Of a DNA stretch of 50,742 nucleotides, positions 10,544-19,419 are shown piece by piece. Positions within the stretch are counted from its first letter, which is position 1. Every line of letters starts with the position of its first letter. This DNA comes from Clostridia bacterium (GTDB taxonomy: Bacteria > Bacillota > Clostridia > Christensenellales > Aristaeellaceae): NCBI GenBank assembly GCA_017519405.1, contig JAFWSH010000019.1, positions 1 to 50,742 of the forward strand, written 5' to 3'. Below the pieces are notes generated by a model. It had not been told where the DNA came from. It saw nothing but the letters and a program-made list of their open reading frames with translations, and made no database searches. The position numbers and the translations under genes are program-made.

Positions 10544-11746
10544 TTATGCGGTTGTGTCCTTACGGCCCCGCCGGAAGAGCCACCAGCGGCCCACCGCCAG
10601 GGCGATCCGGGCGTAGAAGGGGCGCAGGGCCCGGTCGGCCTTCTTCAGCTCCTCCCGGATGGGCAGGTGCTGGGGGCAGTGCTGCTCGCAACGGCCGCAG
10701 CCCACGCACTGGTCCGGGGTCACCGCGTCCTTGCGCAGGGTCACGGACTGGAAATAGTCCCGCAGGCCGGAGAAGCGGTTCTGGGTGTAGAGCTCGTTGT
10801 AGCAGTAGAAGGCGCCGGGGATGTCCACGCCCTTGGGGCAGGGCATGCAGTAGCCGCAGCCGGTGCAGCCCACCTTCAGGCGGCTGTTGATGGCGTCCCG
10901 GATGCCGGCGATGAGGGCGTGGTCCTCCGGGGTGAAATGCCCCGGCAGGGCGTCCGACGCCACCCGGCAGTTCTCCTCCAGCATCTCCAGGCTGTTCATC
11001 CCGGAGAGGACGCAGGTGACCGCCTCCTGGTCCCAGAGCCAGCGGAAGGCCAGCTCCGCCGGGGTCCGCTTCTGCGGGTCCGCCGCGATGAGACGCCGGG
11101 CCTCCTCCGGCAGCAGGTTCACCAGGCGCCCGCCCCGCAGCGGCTCCATGATGATGACGGGGATCCCCCGCTCCGCCGCGGCCTGCAGCCCCCGCCGCCC
11201 CGCCTGGCTCACCTCGTCCAGGTAGTTGTACTGGATCTGGCAGAAGTCCCAGTCGTAGGCGGCCAGCACCTTCAGGAACATCTCCGTGTTGCCGTGGAAG
11301 GAGAAGCCGATCTGGCCGATGGCCCCCGTCCGCTTCTTCTCCGCGATCCAGTCCCCGATGCCCAGGGCCGCCAGCTTCTCCCAGGCGTCCAGGTCCGTGA
11401 GCATGTGCATCAGGTAGTAGTCCACCCGGTCGGTGCGCAGGCGGGAAAGCTGCTCGTTGAAGCAGCGGTCGATGTCCTCCCGGCTGCGGATCATGTACTG
11501 GGGGAGCTTGGTGGCGATGCGCACCCGGTCCCGCAGGCCGTGCTTCTCCAGGGCCTGGCCCAGGGCCGCCTCGCTGCCGGGGTAGATGTAGGCGGTGTCG
11601 AAGTAGTTGACCCCCAGCTCCACCGCCCGGCAGACCTCCCGCTCCGTCTCCTCCTGGTCGATGACGCCGCCCTTGCGCCGGAAGCGCATGCATCCGAAGC
11701 CCAGGACGGAGACGTCCTCCCCCCGGCGGTCTTTCCTGTACTGCAT
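10544..11746 (-). CDS. Aldo/keto reductase with C-terminal 4Fe-4S ferredoxin domain
   Basis: 400 residues. The N-terminal aldo/keto reductase barrel (about 5-290) has FDTAYIYPGSE with Asp50 and Tyr55, and Lys80 (IATKLPQY), the expected catalytic residues. The C-terminal part carries Cys-rich iron-sulfur motifs: C294-T-G-C-G-Y-C-M-P-C303-P, and C347-V-G-C-G-R-C-E-Q-H-C357-P. This is the COG1453 type of predicted oxidoreductase common in anaerobes; substrates are mostly unknown. It probably passes electrons between ferredoxin-like clusters and a carbonyl substrate in the cytoplasm. It starts 20 bp after the patatin gene and is probably transcribed with it from the promoter at 12640-12668. Confidence 0.92.
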   Translation of the reverse strand: MQYRKDRRGEDVSVLGFGCMRFRRKGGVIDQEETEREVCRAVELGVNYFDTAYIYPGSEAALGQALEKHGLRDRVRIATKLPQYMIRSREDIDRCFNEQLSRLRTDRVDYYLMHMLTDLDAWEKLAALGIGDWIAEKKRTGAIGQIGFSFHGNTEMFLKVLAAYDWDFCQIQYNYLDEVSQAGRRGLQAAAERGIPVIIMEPLRGGRLVNLLPEEARRLIAADPQKRTPAELAFRWLWDQEAVTCVLSGMNSLEMLEENCRVASDALPGHFTPEDHALIAGIRDAINSRLKVGCTGCGYCMPCPKGVDIPGAFYCYNELYTQNRFSGLRDYFQSVTLRKDAVTPDQCVGCGRCEQHCPQHLPIREELKKADRALRPFYARIALAVGRWWLFRRGRKDTTA

Positions 11747-11766
11747 GTTGCATCTCTCCTGTCCGG

Positions 11767-12615
11767 TTATGGATTCAGGAAGGCCCGGATCTCCTCCAGG
11801 CGTTCCACGGCCTCGGCCCGGCCCAGGCGGTACACCCGCTCCAGCTCCGCCGGGTTCTTCTCCGTGTGGCCGATGTTCAGGGGCGCCCGGGGGCGGATCA
11901 CCAGGGTTTTCCCGGCCTGCTCCCGCTCCCGGATGGCGGCGATGTGGGCGTTGTAGCGCGCCGGCCGGGCCGCCAGGGCCGCCGCCAGGGCCGGATAGCG
12001 CCGCAGCAGCAGGCGGTATGCCCCCGTGAGGGGATCCCGCCCCTTCCGGTAGTCCGCCGGCCGGGTCAGGATGGTGAGGCAGCGGTCATAGCCCCGGGCC
12101 TCCATGTGGAAGAAGGGGGTGGGCTCCACAATGCCCCCGTCCAGGTACAGCCGCCCCCCGGACTCCACCGGCCGGGACACCAGGGGCATGGAGGCCGACG
12201 CCCGGATCCACGTCATGTCATCGTCGTCCCCCGCCGTGCAGTTCCGGTAGACGATCTCCCCGGTGGCCACGTCCGTGGCCCCCACGAAGAAGTCCATGGG
12301 GTTCTCCCGGTAGGCCTGCCGGTCGAAGATGTCCAGCTCGTCGGGGAGGGTGCGGTAGCAGAACTCCGCCCCGTACAGGTCCCCTGTGCGCAGCAGGCTG
12401 CGGAGGCTGCAGTAGCGGGGGTCCCGGCAGAAGCGCTTGTTGTAGCGCAGCGCCCGGCCGATCTGCCCGGACTTGACGTTGCAGCCGAAGGTGGCCCCGG
12501 CGGAGATGCCCCCCGCCCCCTGGAAGGTGATCCCCTGCTCCATGAGCACGTCCGTCACCCCGCAGGTGAACATGCCCCGCATGGCGCCGCCCTCCATCAC
12601 CAGCCCTGTCTTCAT
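11767..12615 (-). CDS. Patatin-like phospholipase (RssA/YjjU type)
   Basis: 282 residues, no signal peptide. The oxyanion-hole motif is GGAMRGMF (9-16). The nucleophile elbow is GGISAGA with Ser38, and the catalytic Asp is in DGG (Asp159), forming the patatin Ser-Asp dyad. This group hydrolyses acyl esters of phospholipids in the cytoplasm; YjjU-type proteins are mostly uncharacterised. The gene has its own extended -10 promoter (12640-12668) and is followed by the aldo/keto reductase, with which it probably forms a two-gene operon. Confidence 0.92.
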   Translation of the reverse strand: MKTGLVMEGGAMRGMFTCGVTDVLMEQGITFQGAGGISAGATFGCNVKSGQIGRALRYNKRFCRDPRYCSLRSLLRTGDLYGAEFCYRTLPDELDIFDRQAYRENPMDFFVGATDVATGEIVYRNCTAGDDDDMTWIRASASMPLVSRPVESGGRLYLDGGIVEPTPFFHMEARGYDRCLTILTRPADYRKGRDPLTGAYRLLLRRYPALAAALAARPARYNAHIAAIREREQAGKTLVIRPRAPLNIGHTEKNPAELERVYRLGRAEAVERLEEIRAFLNP

Positions 12616-12639
12616 ATCCTTCTCCCTCCCGGCCGCCGC

Positions 12640-12668
12640 ATTATAGCATACTTCCCGGCATGAGAAAA
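12640..12668 (-). promoter_or_regulatory. Extended -10 promoter of the patatin-reductase operon
   Basis: On the minus strand TTTTCT (12668-12663), 17 bp, then TATAAT (12645-12640) with TGC directly before it. The -35 element overlaps the T-run of the terminator that ends the preceding operon. Confidence 0.75.
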
Positions 12669-12682
12669 GCCCCGGCGGGGCT
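12663..12682 (-). terminator. Intrinsic terminator after the CoA-ligase-like gene
   Basis: On the minus strand AGCCCC-GCC-GGGGCT followed by TTTTCT, starting 12 bp after the stop at 12694. The stem is short but GC-only in its core. Confidence 0.75.
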
Positions 12683-12693
12683 TCTCTTCCAAT

Positions 12694-14022
12694 TTATGTA
12701 ATATCCCGGAGGACATGCTTGAACTTGCCGCTCACCGGGTCCGCGCGGGGGGGCTCCCGGGAGGGGACGATGGTCACGCCGGCGGCGCCCTGGGCGGCCA
12801 GCCAGCTCCGCAGGGCGGCCTCGGCCTCCGGGAAGGCGTTCTCCGGGTCGTCGCTCACCAGGCGCAGCTCCAGGCGGTCCTCCGCCCGCTGGATCAGCTG
12901 GAAGCGGCGGACAGCGCGCACCTCCTCCAGGATCCTGTACAGGGACATGGGCGCCACCCGGACGCCCCCGGGGAAGGTGAGGATGTCGTCCGTCCGGCCC
13001 TCGATCTCCAGCCAGCGGGTGGTCCGCCCGCAGGGGCACTGCTCCCCGTGGACGATCACCCGGTCGGTGAGCTCGTAGCGGATGAAGGGCTGGATGCGGT
13101 TGGCCAGGTTGGTGATGAGCACATGGTGGGAGCGCTCCCCCTCCGCCACAGGCTTGTTCTCCCCGTCCACCGGCTCCAGGATCACCCAGTCCTCGTTGAT
13201 GTGCAGGTGCCCCTCGCTGCACTCGCAGGCGATCTCCCCCGCCTCCGTGCAGGAGTAGTGGGTCTGCACATAGCAGCCGAACTTCCCGGTGAGCTTCCAC
13301 CGGATCTCCTCCGTGAGCAGCTCGCCGCCGGTGATCACCACGTCCGGGTGAATGTCCAGGGCGGCGCAGTCCGCCAGCAGGGCCAGGTTGGCCGGGTAGC
13401 CGCTGAGCATGGCAGGCCGGAAGGCGTTGAGGCGTTCCACGATCTCCTGCTCCGGGGCGTTCACGTCCACGGTGATCTTGGTCTGCCTCCGGGGCATCTT
13501 CAGCTGGAGATAGCGGGACATGCCGCAGGCCAGGTAGAAGCCGTAGTCGGCGAAAACCCCCGCCGTCCGCTTGCCGTGGCGCAGGAAGGCCCGGAGGTCC
13601 TCCCGCCGGGCAAAGGTCCGGAAGGCGGCCACCGCCGAGGCCACGTCCACGCAGCGCCGGTCATAGAGCACCACCGCCGGGTTCCCCGTGGAGCCCGAGG
13701 TCCGGAACACCAGATACTTCCCGTCCAGCATCCGCCCCACGTTCTCCAGGTCCCCGGTGAAGGCCTCCACCCGGGCCATGGTCACCGCCGGGTCCGTCAG
13801 CACCCGGTCAAAGGCCGCCATCATCTGCGGCTTGGTGGTGACGGGCAGGTCCGCAAGGGAGAAGTCCTCCCCCGCGCCGGCGAACAGGGCCCGGTAGTAG
13901 GGGCTGCGGGCCCGGGCGAAGGACACCAGCTTCCGCAGCCGGCGCTGCTGCAGCTCACGCAGCTTCTCCCGGGACAGGCCCTCCGCCCGCTTCGTTGCCA
14001 GCATCGCGCCGATCAGGCTCAT
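12694..14022 (-). CDS. AMP-forming CoA-ligase-like enzyme (phenylacetate-CoA ligase/CapK family)
   Basis: 442 residues. The ATP-binding loop is FRTSGSTGNP (106-115). Further family landmarks are SGYPANLALLAD, ITGGELLTEE, THYSCTEAGEIACEC (the Y-x-x-T-E motif) and the C-terminal lobe start EIEGRTDDIL. The family activates a carboxylic acid as an acyl-adenylate and often transfers it to CoA or to a sugar or peptide amine. The exact acid cannot be read from sequence; phenylacetate is only the name-giving case. It starts 10 bp after the Na/Pi cotransporter gene, with AGGAGG before its ATG, so the two are cotranscribed. Its own product may be linked to the envelope genes nearby, but this is inference. 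Confidence 0.85.
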   Translation of the reverse strand: MSLIGAMLATKRAEGLSREKLRELQQRRLRKLVSFARARSPYYRALFAGAGEDFSLADLPVTTKPQMMAAFDRVLTDPAVTMARVEAFTGDLENVGRMLDGKYLVFRTSGSTGNPAVVLYDRRCVDVASAVAAFRTFARREDLRAFLRHGKRTAGVFADYGFYLACGMSRYLQLKMPRRQTKITVDVNAPEQEIVERLNAFRPAMLSGYPANLALLADCAALDIHPDVVITGGELLTEEIRWKLTGKFGCYVQTHYSCTEAGEIACECSEGHLHINEDWVILEPVDGENKPVAEGERSHHVLITNLANRIQPFIRYELTDRVIVHGEQCPCGRTTRWLEIEGRTDDILTFPGGVRVAPMSLYRILEEVRAVRRFQLIQRAEDRLELRLVSDDPENAFPEAEAALRSWLAAQGAAGVTIVPSREPPRADPVSGKFKHVLRDIT

Positions 14023-14032
14023 GTGCCCCTCC

Positions 14033-15790
14033 TTACGCCAGGGTGAACCGCTGCCGGAAGCCCTCGTAGAAGCGCTCGAACTCCGGGGTGCGCTTCTCCT
14101 TCAGGCGGTTGAGGTACTCGTGGGTGTCCATGGCGGCGCCGTCCATCTCCAGCCGGGCCACGGCGATGTTGGAGCAGTGGTCGCTCACCCGCTCCAGGTT
14201 GGACACCAGGTCGTTGAAGACAAAGCCCTGGCCGATGGTGCAGCTGCCCTTCTGGAGGCGGTCCACATGGCGCATCCGGACCTCGCTGCACAGCCCGTCG
14301 ATGACCTCCTCCAGGGGCTCCACCTGCTTGATGGCGTCCCGGTCGTCGGCGGTGAAGGCGTGGACCGTCAGGTGCAGGATCTCCTCCACCGCCCGGATCA
14401 GCACCTCCAGCTCCGCCTTGGCCTCCGGGGAGAAGGGGAGCTTCTTGTCGTGGAGCTCCTGGGCGCTCTGGGCGATGTTCAGGGCGTGGTCGGTGAGGCG
14501 CTCAAAGTCCGAGAGGGTCTGGAGGTAGATGGAGGCCTCCCGGCTCTGCTGCTCGGAGAGGGGCTGGGCGGTGAGGCGCACCAGGTAGGCGCTCAGGGCG
14601 TCCTCATAGTGGTCGCCGGCGTCCTCCAGGGCCTTCACCCGCTGGAAGTTCGCCTCGGTGAACAGGCTCAGCAGGGACAGGGACACGCCGATGGCGGTCT
14701 CGGACTGGGAGGCCATGTCGTTGACGGTCAGGCGGCTCTGCTCAATGGCCAGGGCGGGGTAGGCCAGGAAGCGCTCCTCCAGGCGCAGGGTGGGGTCCTC
14801 CTCCACGGAGACCTTCCGGGCGGGGACGATCAGCTCCGCCACCTTCTCCAGCACATCCCCGAAGGGGGCCAGGAGCAGCAGCATGACCAGGCGCAGGATG
14901 GTGTTCACCCAGGCGGTGGAGAAGGGGTTCATGATGTCGTTCACAAAGGGGAAGCGGAAGATCCCCTCCCCGATGTAGAACAGGGAGGCGAAGACCAGCA
15001 CGCCCATGGAGGAGGCCACCAGGTAGCTCACGGCGGTGCGCTTGCCCGGCAGGTTGGCCCCCAGGGCGGAGAGCAGCACCGGCACGGAGGCGCCGATGGC
15101 CACGCCCATCAGCAGCGGCAGCGTGGCGGAGAAGGTCATGGCGCCGGTGACGGACAGGGCCTGCAGGATACCCACGGCGGCGGAGGCGGACTGGAGCACC
15201 GCCGCGAAGAGCACGCCCACCAGGATACCCAGCACCGGGTTGCTCACCGTGGTGAGCAGGTCCGTGAACCAGGGCTCCTTCCCCAGGGCGCTCACCGAGC
15301 CCGACATGGTGCTCATGCCGAACATCAGCACCGCGAAGCCCATCATGATGTCCGCGATGGACTGATGGGTCTGCTTCTTGCTCACCATGCGCAGCACGGT
15401 GCCGCCCACGGCGATGATGCCCGTGAGGGTGGCAGTGGACAGCAGGCTGGCCAGCCCGCTCCCCGCGTCGATATAGCTCAGGCAGATGATCCACCCGGTG
15501 ATGCTGGTGCCCAGAATCGAGCCCAGGATCAGGTAGATGGCCTGCCGGACCTTCATGATGCCGGCGTTGACGAAGCCCACCACCATCACCGAGGTGGCGG
15601 ACGAGGACTGGATCACGGCGGTGACCCCCGTGCCCAGCAGGATCCCCTTCAGGGGCGTGCCGGAGAGCTTATACAGAATCGGCTCCAGCTTGTTGCCGGA
15701 CACCTTCTTCAGGCCGTCCCCCATCAGGCCCATGCCGAAGAGGAACAGGGCGACGCCCGAGAGCAGCTGAATGACCTGCGGTATACCCAT
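14033..15790 (-). CDS. Na/phosphate cotransporter family protein with PhoU-like tail
   Basis: 585 residues. The N-terminal membrane part (about 5-325) has two inverted NaPi-II repeats, with signatures QSSSATSVMVVGF (61-73) and LQSASAAVGILQAL (about 206-220). The C-terminal cytoplasmic region (about 345-560) is helical and PhoU-like. It is expected to move phosphate with sodium; homologues such as E. coli YjbB have been linked to phosphate export. The start is the ATG at 15790 behind AAGGAGGATGACAGC. Upstream lie PHO-box-like repeats and, divergently, a PhoP/PhoR-like pair, which points to control by phosphate. Confidence 0.92.
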   Translation of the reverse strand: MGIPQVIQLLSGVALFLFGMGLMGDGLKKVSGNKLEPILYKLSGTPLKGILLGTGVTAVIQSSSATSVMVVGFVNAGIMKVRQAIYLILGSILGTSITGWIICLSYIDAGSGLASLLSTATLTGIIAVGGTVLRMVSKKQTHQSIADIMMGFAVLMFGMSTMSGSVSALGKEPWFTDLLTTVSNPVLGILVGVLFAAVLQSASAAVGILQALSVTGAMTFSATLPLLMGVAIGASVPVLLSALGANLPGKRTAVSYLVASSMGVLVFASLFYIGEGIFRFPFVNDIMNPFSTAWVNTILRLVMLLLLAPFGDVLEKVAELIVPARKVSVEEDPTLRLEERFLAYPALAIEQSRLTVNDMASQSETAIGVSLSLLSLFTEANFQRVKALEDAGDHYEDALSAYLVRLTAQPLSEQQSREASIYLQTLSDFERLTDHALNIAQSAQELHDKKLPFSPEAKAELEVLIRAVEEILHLTVHAFTADDRDAIKQVEPLEEVIDGLCSEVRMRHVDRLQKGSCTIGQGFVFNDLVSNLERVSDHCSNIAVARLEMDGAAMDTHEYLNRLKEKRTPEFERFYEGFRQRFTLA

Positions 15791-15814
15791 GCTGTCATCC
15801 TCCTTACAGCCCCC

Positions 15815-15869
15815 ATTTTATCAAAGCCATGTTAAATCCTCCAGCGGGTCCGTGTTAAATCTGTGTAAA
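15815..15869 (-). promoter_or_regulatory. PHO-box-like repeats and -10 upstream of the Na/Pi gene
   Basis: On the minus strand TTTACA (15869-15864), TTAACA (15858-15853) and TTAACA (15835-15830) lie on the same face, spaced 11 and 23 bp apart start to start. They fit the Bacillus PhoP half-site TT(A/C/T)A(C/T)A with 11-bp periodicity. A -10-like TAAAAT (15820-15815) starts 9 bp downstream of the last repeat, and no -35 is seen, as at promoters activated by PhoP/PhoB. Assignment is by pattern only. Confidence 0.6.
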
Positions 15870-15909
15870 GCGGCGGATCTCCCCCCTCGTATTTTCCGCC
15901 GGAATATGC

Positions 15910-15915
15910 TATGAT
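15910..15915 (+). promoter_or_regulatory. Extended -10 of the two-component operon
   Basis: TATGAT preceded by TGC (15907-15915), with no convincing -35, lies 36 bp before the GTG start of the response regulator. The PHO-box-like repeats are 40-80 bp upstream, so feedback control is possible. Confidence 0.6.
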
Positions 15916-15951
15916 AAAACCAGCACTGAACAGGGGAAGGAAGAGAGAGCC

Positions 15952-16623
15952 GTGATCTATCTTCTGGAGGATGACGACAGCATCCGCAAGCTGGTGATCT
16001 ACGCCCTGGAGAGCCAGGGGATGGAGGCGGAGGGGTTCGCCGAACCGCCGGCCTTCTGGGCCGCCATGGGGGAGCGGGTCCCGGACCTGGTGCTGCTGGA
16101 CATCATGCTCCCCGGGGAGGACGGCCTCACCATCCTCCGGAAGCTCCGCACCGCCGTCCCCGCCCTGCCGGTGATCATGCTCACCGCCCGGAACACGGAG
16201 TACGACCGGGTGGAGGGGCTGGACGCCGGGGCGGACGACTACATCTCCAAGCCCTTCGGCATCATGGAGCTGGTGGCGCGGATCCGGGCGGTGCTGCGGC
16301 GCGCGGAGCCCCGCACCGGCCCGGCGGAGCTCAGCATCGCCGGCATCCGCATGGTCCCCGACCGCCGGGAGGTCACCGTGGAGGGCCAGGGGGTCACCCT
16401 CACCAACAAGGAGTTCCTCCTGCTGCAGCTGCTGATGGAGAACGCCGGCCTGGTGCTCTCCCGGGAGGTGCTCCTGGACCGGATCTGGGGCATTCCGGCG
16501 GAACTGGAGAACCGCACCCTGGACGTGCACATCCGCTCCCTGCGCGCCAAGCTGGGGGCCGCCGGCGCCTGCATCCGCACGGTGCGGGGCGTGGGCTACC
16601 AGCTCTGTGAAACCCCGGGCTGA
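15952..16623 (+). CDS. phoP: OmpR/PhoB-family response regulator (PhoP-like)
   Basis: 223 residues from a GTG start. The receiver domain (1-115) has the acidic pair E6-D7-D8, phospho-acceptor Asp50 in LLDIMLPGEDG, Thr78 and Lys100 (YISKPFG). The C-terminal winged helix (about 128-220) has LTNKEFLLL and VHIRSLRAKL with VRGVGY. The histidine kinase gene follows after 18 bp. The divergent Na/Pi cotransporter and the PHO-box-like repeats between the two make a phosphate-response role likely, so the symbol rests on context as well as on family. Confidence 0.88.
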   Translation: MIYLLEDDDSIRKLVIYALESQGMEAEGFAEPPAFWAAMGERVPDLVLLDIMLPGEDGLTILRKLRTAVPALPVIMLTARNTEYDRVEGLDAGADDYISKPFGIMELVARIRAVLRRAEPRTGPAELSIAGIRMVPDRREVTVEGQGVTLTNKEFLLLQLLMENAGLVLSREVLLDRIWGIPAELENRTLDVHIRSLRAKLGAAGACIRTVRGVGYQLCETPG

Positions 16624-16641
16624 CCGGGGAGGAGGCTTGCC

Positions 16642-17970
16642 ATGATCAAGACCATCTTCCGCAACACCTTTCTGGTGGGCGTCTCGGTGCTGCTCCTGTG
16701 CGGGCTGCTCTTTTTCGGGGTGCAGTACACCCAGGTCACCGACGAGACCCAGGCGGCGCTGCGCCAGGAGGCGGCCTACGCCGAGCAGGGCCTGGCCATG
16801 AACGGGCAGGCCTACCTGGAGCGGCTGGACGACTTCAACCGGGTCACCTGGATCGCCGCCGACGGCGGGGTGCTCTATGACAGCGGGGCCGCGGGGGGCG
16901 CCGGCCGGGAAGACGCCCCCGAGGTGGCCGAAGCCCTGGCCAGCGGGGAAGGCCAGGTGATCCGCCGCTCCGACAGCACCGGCCAGGACACCATGTACTA
17001 CGCCCTGCGCTGCGCCGACGGCACGGTGCTGCGCCTGGCCCGGCCCCTGAGCCCTATCCGCTACGCCCTCCAGGCCGTGAGCCCCGTGATGTGGGTGCTG
17101 GTGCTGGTGCTGCTCATCTCCGCCGTCCTGGCCTTCCGGGTGGCCAAGCAGATCGTCAGCCCCATCAACGCCCTGGACCTGGACTCCCCGGACCCGGACA
17201 TCTACCCGGAGCTGACCCCCCTCATCCAGCGCATCCAGGAGCAGAAGCTCACCATCCAGCAGGAGGTGGCCCAGCGGGAGCAGCTGCGCCGGGAGTTCTC
17301 CGCCAACGTCTCCCACGAGCTGAAGACCCCCCTGACCTCCATCTCCGGCATGGCGGAGCTCATGGCCCAGGGGGTGGTGACCGGGGAGAAGGTGCAGGAG
17401 TTCTCCGGGGACATCCTCAAGGAATCCCGGCGGATGATGGCCCTCATCGACGACATCATCCGCATCTCCCGCCTGGACGAGGGCGCCGTGGCACCGGAGT
17501 GGGAGGAGGTGGACCTGCGGGAGCTGGCGACCAGCGTGCTGGAGAGCCTGCAGCCCGCCGCCGGGAAGCAGGAGGTCACCCTCCACCTGGAGGGGGAGCC
17601 CGTCCGGGTGCGGGGCGTGTGGCAGCTGCTCCAGGAGATGGTCTACAACCTGTGTGACAACGCCATCAAATACAACCGGCCCGGGGGCAGCGTCACCGTC
17701 ACCGTGGGCCAGCAGGACCAGACGCCCTTCCTGCAGGTGGCGGACACGGGCATCGGCATCCCGGCGGCCCATCAGAGCCGGGTCTTCGAGCGCTTCTACC
17801 GGGTGGACAAGAGCCGCTCCAAGGCGGTGGGCGGCACGGGCCTGGGCCTGTCCATCGTGAAGCACGGCGCCCAGTACCTGGGGGCCGGCGTCAGCCTGGA
17901 GAGCACCCCGGACGTGGGCACCACCGTGACACTGCGCTTCCCCGAGGGCGAGGGAAAGCCGGAGGCATGA
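16642..17970 (+). CDS. phoR: Sensor histidine kinase (PhoR-like)
   Basis: 442 residues. Two membrane helices (about 9-29 and 148-166) enclose a short extracytoplasmic region of about 115 residues. There is a degenerate HAMP-like linker (about 168-200), then the dimerisation domain with His225 in FSANVSHELKTPLTS. The ATPase domain has the N-box (NLCDNAIKYN), G1 (DTGIGIP), the F-box (FERFYRVD) and G2 (GGTGLGLSIV). It partners the response regulator directly upstream. The sensory part is as in PhoR, but the signal is inferred from the phosphate transporter beside the operon. Confidence 0.9.
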   Translation: MIKTIFRNTFLVGVSVLLLCGLLFFGVQYTQVTDETQAALRQEAAYAEQGLAMNGQAYLERLDDFNRVTWIAADGGVLYDSGAAGGAGREDAPEVAEALASGEGQVIRRSDSTGQDTMYYALRCADGTVLRLARPLSPIRYALQAVSPVMWVLVLVLLISAVLAFRVAKQIVSPINALDLDSPDPDIYPELTPLIQRIQEQKLTIQQEVAQREQLRREFSANVSHELKTPLTSISGMAELMAQGVVTGEKVQEFSGDILKESRRMMALIDDIIRISRLDEGAVAPEWEEVDLRELATSVLESLQPAAGKQEVTLHLEGEPVRVRGVWQLLQEMVYNLCDNAIKYNRPGGSVTVTVGQQDQTPFLQVADTGIGIPAAHQSRVFERFYRVDKSRSKAVGGTGLGLSIVKHGAQYLGAGVSLESTPDVGTTVTLRFPEGEGKPEA

Positions 17971-18027
17971 CCCCCTTTTCCCCGTGAGGAAAAACAGAAA
18001 ATGTACCGTGGCGGCCGCCCCCTCCGC

Positions 18028-18056
18028 TTGCAAACGCCCCCCTCCTTGCCTATAAT
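18028..18056 (+). promoter_or_regulatory. Sigma-A promoter of glyA
   Basis: TTGCAA (18028-18033), a 17-bp spacer and consensus TATAAT (18051-18056), 36 bp before the glyA ATG. No T-box or riboswitch-like leader fits in the short 5' region. Confidence 0.8.
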
Positions 18057-18092
18057 AGAACGGATTCATATCATTCCGCAGGAGGAGAACGC

Positions 18093-19331
18093 ATGGAAAT
18101 CGAGATCATCCGCCAGACAGACCCCCAGCTGGCCGACGCCATTGAGGCCGAGCTGGCCCGCCAGCGCTCCCATATCGAGCTCATCGCCTCGGAGAACTTT
18201 GTCTCTCCCGCCGTGATGGCGGCCATGGGCACCTGCCTGACCAACAAATATGCCGAGGGCTACCCGGGCCACCGCTACTACGGCGGCTGCGAGTGCGTGG
18301 ACATCGCGGAGAACCTGGCCCGGGAGCGGGTGTGCCGCCTCTTCGGCGCCGAGCACGCCAACGTGCAGCCCCACTCCGGCGCCCAGGCCAACATGGCCGT
18401 GTATTTCGCCATGCTCCAGCCCGGGGACACCGTGATGGGCATGGCCCTGGACAACGGCGGCCACCTCACCCACGGCAGCCCCGTGAACATGTCCGGCAAG
18501 TATTTCCACTTCGTCCCCTACGGCGTGTCCGAGGCGGACGGGCGCATCGACTATGAGGACGTGCGCCGCCTGGCCCTGGAGTGCAAGCCGAAGCTCATCG
18601 TGGCCGGCGCCTCCGCCTACCCCCGGACCATCGATTTCGCCCGGCTGCGGGCCATCGCCGACGAGGCCGGCGCCCTGCTGATGGTGGACATGGCCCACAT
18701 CGCGGGCCTGGTGGCGGCGGGGGAGCACCCCAGCCCCATCCCCTACGCCGACTTTGTCACCTCCACCACCCACAAGACCCTCCGGGGCCCCCGGGGCGGC
18801 CTGATCCTCTGCCGGGAGCAGTACGCCAAGGCCATCGACAAGGCCATCTTCCCCGGCACCCAGGGCGGCCCGCTGATGCACATCATCGCCGCCAAGGCCG
18901 TGTGCTTCGCCGAGGCCCTGACGGAGGACTTCAAGGCCTATCAGCACCAGATCATCCTCAACGCCAAGGCCCTGGAGAACGCCTTCCGCCGGGAGGGCCT
19001 GGACATGGTCTCCGGCGGCACCGACAACCACCTGATCCTCCTGGACTTCTCCCGCAGCGAGATGACCGGCAAGCTGCTGGAGGGCCTGCTGGAGGAGGCC
19101 AACATCACCGTGAACAAGAACACCGTCCCCGGCGAGAAGCGCTCCCCCTTCGTCACCAGCGGCGTACGGGTGGGCACCCCGGCGGTCACCTCCCGTGGCC
19201 TGAAGGAGCAGGACATGGAGCGGATTGCCGGCTGGATCGCCCGGGTGGTCCGGGAGGGCGAGGCCGCCGTGCCCGGGGTGAAGGCGGAGGTGGAGACCTT
19301 CATGCAGGGCTTCCCCCTCTACCGGGCATAA
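18093..19331 (+). CDS. glyA: Serine hydroxymethyltransferase
   Basis: 412 residues. A cytoplasmic PLP enzyme that converts serine and tetrahydrofolate to glycine and methylene-tetrahydrofolate, the main one-carbon source. Family landmarks are [40 protein letters not shown], and [15 protein letters not shown], which holds the PLP-binding lysine. It also has [16 protein letters not shown] and [11 protein letters not shown]. The length is typical. The ATG follows GCAGGAGG, and the gene has its own promoter at 18028-18056. An A/T-rich 88-bp gap separates it from ispH-rpsA; I see no clear terminator there, so some read-through is possible. Confidence 0.97.
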   Translation: MEIEIIRQTDPQLADAIEAELARQRSHIELIASENFVSPAVMAAMGTCLTNKYAEGYPGHRYYGGCECVDIAENLARERVCRLFGAEHANVQPHSGAQANMAVYFAMLQPGDTVMGMALDNGGHLTHGSPVNMSGKYFHFVPYGVSEADGRIDYEDVRRLALECKPKLIVAGASAYPRTIDFARLRAIADEAGALLMVDMAHIAGLVAAGEHPSPIPYADFVTSTTHKTLRGPRGGLILCREQYAKAIDKAIFPGTQGGPLMHIIAAKAVCFAEALTEDFKAYQHQIILNAKALENAFRREGLDMVSGGTDNHLILLDFSRSEMTGKLLEGLLEEANITVNKNTVPGEKRSPFVTSGVRVGTPAVTSRGLKEQDMERIAGWIARVVREGEAAVPGVKAEVETFMQGFPLYRA

Positions 19332-19419
19332 AAAATTTGCAAAAAATGAGATTCATCAGCAGGAATTAAGGAAGAAAGATAGAAAAGGATAAGTTGACTA
19401 ATTCTGAAAGGGGCATGGC

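Noticed and set aside
18060-18093. Glycine riboswitch or T-box before glyA
   Set aside because: The promoter lies only 36 bp before the ATG, so no room for such a leader.
19332-19419. A/T-rich leader before ispH-rpsA considered as riboswitch or S1 autoregulatory site
   Set aside because: No stable hairpin or conserved core can be recognised in the 88 bp; S1 autoregulation cannot be judged by eye.
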